Of a stretch of 8,832 bases of DNA, positions 6,772 through 8,832 are shown one piece after another. A program made the translations under genes and the position numbers. The first letter of the stretch is position 1; every line of letters begins with the position of its first letter. The stretch is from Rikenella microfusus (GTDB lineage Bacteria; Bacteroidota; Bacteroidia; Bacteroidales; SZUA-534): assembly GCA_020719105.1 (NCBI GenBank), contig DYQV01000090.1, positions 1 to 8,832 of the forward strand, in the 5' to 3' direction. Below the pieces are notes generated by a model. It saw only the letters and a program-made list of their open reading frames with translations, ran no database searches and was not told the origin of the DNA.

Positions 6772-6789
6772 CGACTGAACGATTGTAAG

Positions 6790-6825
6790 TTTCCACAAAT
6801 TTTCGTTTCACTCAATTTGTGAAAA
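6790..6825 (-). repeat. Hairpin with GAG...CGAA loop
   Basis: CACAAATT (6794-6801) pairs with AATTTGTG (6814-6821). Read on the minus strand the 12-base loop is GAGTGAAACGAA. In minus-strand RNA the stem extends through a U.G wobble to three or four further A-U pairs; on plus that position is a C.A mismatch. The loop matches that of the 48-bp terminal repeat (GAGCACAGCGAA) at 8 of 12 positions. Confidence 0.65.
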
Positions 6826-6844
6826 ACAACAATTGCTATATCGG

Positions 6845-6858
6845 TTCGCCGCGGCGAA
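6845..6858. repeat. 14-bp perfect palindrome
   Basis: TTCGCCGCGGCGAA is its own reverse complement and stands out as GC-rich in an AT-rich spacer. It could be an operator for a dimeric regulator or another repeat fragment; nothing in the sequence decides. Confidence 0.6.
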
Positions 6859-6875
6859 TAAGTAAAGCACTTTTT

Positions 6876-6898
6876 AGCTTCGCTCAAATCGCTCAGCT
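6876..6898. repeat. AGCT-armed repeat with internal TCGCTC duplication
   Basis: AGCT (6876-6879) and AGCT (6895-6898) flank TCGCTC-AAA-TCGCTC. On the minus strand the interior begins GAG and ends GCGA, echoing the loops of the neighbouring hairpin and of the terminal repeat. The 11-mer at 6885-6895 is the reverse complement of 6741-6751. The stem is short, so folding is doubtful. Confidence 0.45.
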
Positions 6899-6926
6899 TA
6901 GGTAATAATTACCCATTGATTTTTCC

Positions 6927-6956
6927 TTTTCCAAAGCTAAAAAAATATTACTTTCG
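6927..6956 (+). promoter_or_regulatory. Probable aspS promoter
   Basis: TACTTTCG (6949-6956) matches the Bacteroidetes -7 element TAnnTTTG with one mismatch. TTT (6927-6929), one mismatch from TTG, lies exactly 19 bases upstream. Transcription from here would begin near 6962, leaving a leader of about 37 bases before the aspS ATG. Confidence 0.45.
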
Positions 6957-6998
6957 CAGCGGAATATAATGCAATTCAATTGATAAAATACAAAAATT

Positions 6999-8762
6999 AT
7001 GTATCGTACACACACTTGTGGAGAGCTTAGAGCAACACATTTAAACCAGCAGGTTACCTTGAGCGGATGGGTGCAAAAAAGCCGTGAATTGGGTGGAATG
7101 ACTTTTGTTGATGTAAGAGACCGCTATGGAATTACTCAATTGGTATTTGACCTTTCAAAAAATGCGGAATTGGCTCAACTGGCAAGAGATTTAGGCCGCG
7201 AGTACGTTATTTCAGTATCCGGAAAGGTAATAGAGCGACAAAGTAAAAACAGCAAAATGCCTACTGGCGATATTGAAATATTAGTCAGCTATTTAACCAT
7301 CCTAAATAAATCAGAAGTTCCGCCCTTTACTATTGAAGATAATTCCGATGGGGGCGATGAATTGCGGATGAAATACCGGTATCTTGATTTGCGCCGCAAC
7401 CCATTGCAGAAATCTATGGAACTGCGTCACAACATGGGTATCGAGGTTCGTAATTTTTTGCATAAGGAAGGTTTCTTTGAAATAGAAACTCCCTATCTCA
7501 TAAAATCAACTCCTGAAGGAGCCCGCGATTTTGTGGTTCCATCGCGGATGAATGCGAACCAGTTTTATGCCCTACCACAATCGCCACAAACTTTCAAGCA
7601 GTTATTAATGGTAGCTGGGTACGACCGGTATTTCCAGATTGTACGATGCTTCCGTGATGAAGATTTGCGTGCCGACCGCCAGCCTGAGTTTACTCAGATT
7701 GACTGTGAAATGGCGTTTGTAGAGCGCGATGATATTTTGAATACGTTTGAGAAAATGACCAAACACCTTTTCAAAACCGTCAAAAACTTGGAATTTGAAT
7801 ACGAATTCCCGAAAATGGCCTACGATGATGCCATGACATTTTATGGAAGTGACAAGCCGGATATCCGCTTTGACATGAAGTTTGTTGAGATTACACACTT
7901 AGCTAAAGGAAAAGGATTTGTTGTATTCGACAGTGCTGCTTATGTGGCGGGAATTGTTGCTACTGGCTGCGCCGGCTATTCAAGGAAAGAAACCGACCAA
8001 CTGACCGAATTTGTAAAAAAACCACAAATTGGTGCCAAAGGAATGGTTTATGTGAAGTACGAAACCGATGGGACTTTTAAATCATCAGTTGACAAATTTT
8101 TTGATGCCGATGCACTCAAAAGTTGGGCCAATGCCATGGAAGCCAAACCCGGCGATTTATTGCTGATTCTGTCGGGCGATAAAACCCAAACTCAAAAAGC
8201 ACTTTGCGAACTTAGGTTGGAAATGGGTGAACGCTTAGGCCTGCGCAATAAAAACAAATTTGCTCCACTTTGGGTGGTCGATTTTCCTTTATTGGAATGG
8301 AATGAAGAGGCACATCGGTTTTTTGCCATGCACCACCCGTTTACCTCACCAAAACCTGAAGATATGGATAAATTTGACACCAATCCGGGAGCTATAAAAG
8401 CCAATGCTTATGATTTGGTAATTAATGGAGTTGAGATTGGCGGTGGCAGTATCCGCATACATGATAGGGAATTGCAAGCTAAAATGTTTAACGCTCTTGG
8501 TTTTACTACCGAAGAGGCTGAAGACCAATTTGGATTTTTATTGAATGCATTCCGTTACGGAGCACCACCTCACGGTGGAGTTGCCTTTGGGTTCGATAGG
8601 TTGGTATCGCTTTTTGCCGGGTTTGATTCTATACGTGATGTGATAGCTTTCCCTAAAAACAATTCAGGTCGCGATGTTATGATTGATTCCCCTTCAGCAA
8701 TTGCTAATACTCAATTGGAAGAACTTTTCTTGACTTTAAAAAAACCACAAAACTTGAAATAG
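6999..8762 (+). CDS. aspS: Aspartyl-tRNA synthetase (bacterial type)
   Basis: This 587-residue class II synthetase charges tRNA-Asp. Domain order is as expected: an N-terminal OB-fold anticodon-binding domain (about 1-105; LSGWVQKSRELGGMTFVDVRD), the class II catalytic core from about 140, a GAD insertion (about 285-415) that marks the bacterial type, then the end of the core and a short C-terminal tail. Motif 1 ends in FFEIETPYL (159-167); QSPQTFKQLL (195-204) is the flipping-loop region; motif 2 is around FRDEDLRADRQPEFTQID (218-235); motif 3 is GVAFGFDRL (527-535). The length matches the family (580-600). Residue L31, in the SRELGG turn, aligns with the leucine of discriminating E. coli-type enzymes rather than the histidine of non-discriminating ones, so Asp-only charging is likely (inference). 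The MYRTHTCGELR start is typical. No terminator is visible before the 48-bp repeat 22 bases downstream. Confidence 0.97.
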   Translation: MYRTHTCGELRATHLNQQVTLSGWVQKSRELGGMTFVDVRDRYGITQLVFDLSKNAELAQLARDLGREYVISVSGKVIERQSKNSKMPTGDIEILVSYLTILNKSEVPPFTIEDNSDGGDELRMKYRYLDLRRNPLQKSMELRHNMGIEVRNFLHKEGFFEIETPYLIKSTPEGARDFVVPSRMNANQFYALPQSPQTFKQLLMVAGYDRYFQIVRCFRDEDLRADRQPEFTQIDCEMAFVERDDILNTFEKMTKHLFKTVKNLEFEYEFPKMAYDDAMTFYGSDKPDIRFDMKFVEITHLAKGKGFVVFDSAAYVAGIVATGCAGYSRKETDQLTEFVKKPQIGAKGMVYVKYETDGTFKSSVDKFFDADALKSWANAMEAKPGDLLLILSGDKTQTQKALCELRLEMGERLGLRNKNKFAPLWVVDFPLLEWNEEAHRFFAMHHPFTSPKPEDMDKFDTNPGAIKANAYDLVINGVEIGGGSIRIHDRELQAKMFNALGFTTEEAEDQFGFLLNAFRYGAPPHGGVAFGFDRLVSLFAGFDSIRDVIAFPKNNSGRDVMIDSPSAIANTQLEELFLTLKKPQNLK

Positions 8763-8784
8763 ATTATTCGTTCTGTTGATTGGA

Positions 8785-8832
8785 TTAACCCGCTTTATTC
8801 ATACCTGAGCACAGCGAAAGGTGTGAATGTGC
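8785..8832 (+). repeat. 48-bp inverted repeat, right copy
   Basis: Exact reverse complement of 5-52 and the last 48 bases of the window. It lies 22 bases past the aspS stop. In aspS-sense RNA the arms UUCAUACCU and AGGUGUGAA pair, with a U.G wobble, around GAGCACAGCGAA. Both copies therefore have the same orientation relative to the gene they follow. No U-tract follows within the window, so a role as terminator or 3'-end stabiliser is possible but unproven. Confidence 0.85.

Larger units (their letters stand above)
6579..6998. other. Gene-free tadA-aspS spacer with a cluster of palindromes
   Basis: These 420 bp separate divergent tadA and aspS. I find no credible gene here. The stretch from about 6617 to 6900 contains at least seven palindromes or hairpins, itemised separately; only the last 100 bp look like an ordinary aspS promoter and leader. 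The density suggests accumulated interspersed repeats rather than one regulator. Confidence 0.75.

Noticed and set aside
6600..6900. CRISPR array
   Set aside because: There are several palindromes, but no regularly spaced identical direct repeats and no cas genes.
6841..6998. T-box or other riboswitch ahead of aspS
   Set aside because: The predicted leader is only about 37 bases, no specifier loop or conserved T-box sequence is present, and the large hairpins lie upstream of the predicted start of transcription.
7605..7898. 97-residue minus-strand frame opposite aspS
   Set aside because: It overlaps motif 2 of aspS on the sense strand, and its composition looks like an antisense shadow.
8763..8784. 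Intrinsic terminator immediately after aspS
   Set aside because: No hairpin plus U-tract is visible in these 22 bases; the only structure is the 48-bp repeat, which lacks a U-tract.
1..8832. The terminal inverted repeats as ends of a transposon or linear plasmid
   Set aside because: All genes between them are chromosomal housekeeping genes; there is no transposase, replication or partition gene and no target duplication. An interspersed repeat at contig ends is simpler.

Overview
This window looks like chromosomal housekeeping DNA from a member of the Bacteroidota, most likely class Bacteroidia. The lineage below class is a guess; Prolixibacteraceae/Marinilabiliales-like is plausible. The support is: one promoter that matches the Bacteroidetes sigma consensus exactly (TTG-N19-TAnnTTTG, 6102-6131 minus); Shine-Dalgarno sequences that are mostly absent; a signal-peptide ExbB followed by two ExbDs; interspersed C/G-rich palindromes of a kind common in this phylum; and fairly AT-rich DNA with long A/T tracts. 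No phage, transposase, CRISPR or defence gene is visible.

Layout, left to right. (1) 5-52: one arm of a 48-bp perfect inverted repeat whose partner is the last 48 bases of the window (8785-8832). (2) 61-94: a terminator serving the minus-strand operon to its right. (3) 109-2429, minus: exbB (with signal peptide), an unnamed four-helix membrane protein, and two different exbD genes. Together these look like one proton-motive-force energiser for outer-membrane transport or a related envelope process. (4) 2486-2573, minus: tRNA-Ser(GGA), just upstream of exbB and pointing the same way. (5) 2649-6085, minus: a tight run of four genes: a two-helix membrane protein of unknown function, dprA, a TatD-family metallohydrolase and a type I asparaginase. 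A near-perfect promoter sits just upstream. (6) 6141-6578, minus: tadA, the tRNA adenosine deaminase. (7) 6579-6998: 420 bp without a gene, packed with at least seven palindromes or hairpins. (8) 6999-8762, plus: aspS, the aspartyl-tRNA synthetase, with the second copy of the 48-bp repeat 22 bp after its stop codon.

Functionally the genes fall into translation (tRNA-Ser, tadA, aspS), DNA handling (dprA, TatD), asparagine catabolism (ansA) and envelope energisation (exbB/exbD). Nothing in the coding content suggests a new defence or mobile system. The less explained material is non-coding. The 48-bp repeat is present twice, each time just downstream of a gene 3' end and in the same orientation relative to that gene. 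A cluster of palindromes lies between tadA and aspS, and at least two, possibly three, hairpins share a loop that starts GAG and ends CGAA (read on one strand). The unnamed 139-residue membrane protein inside the exb operon is the best protein-level candidate for an undescribed component.
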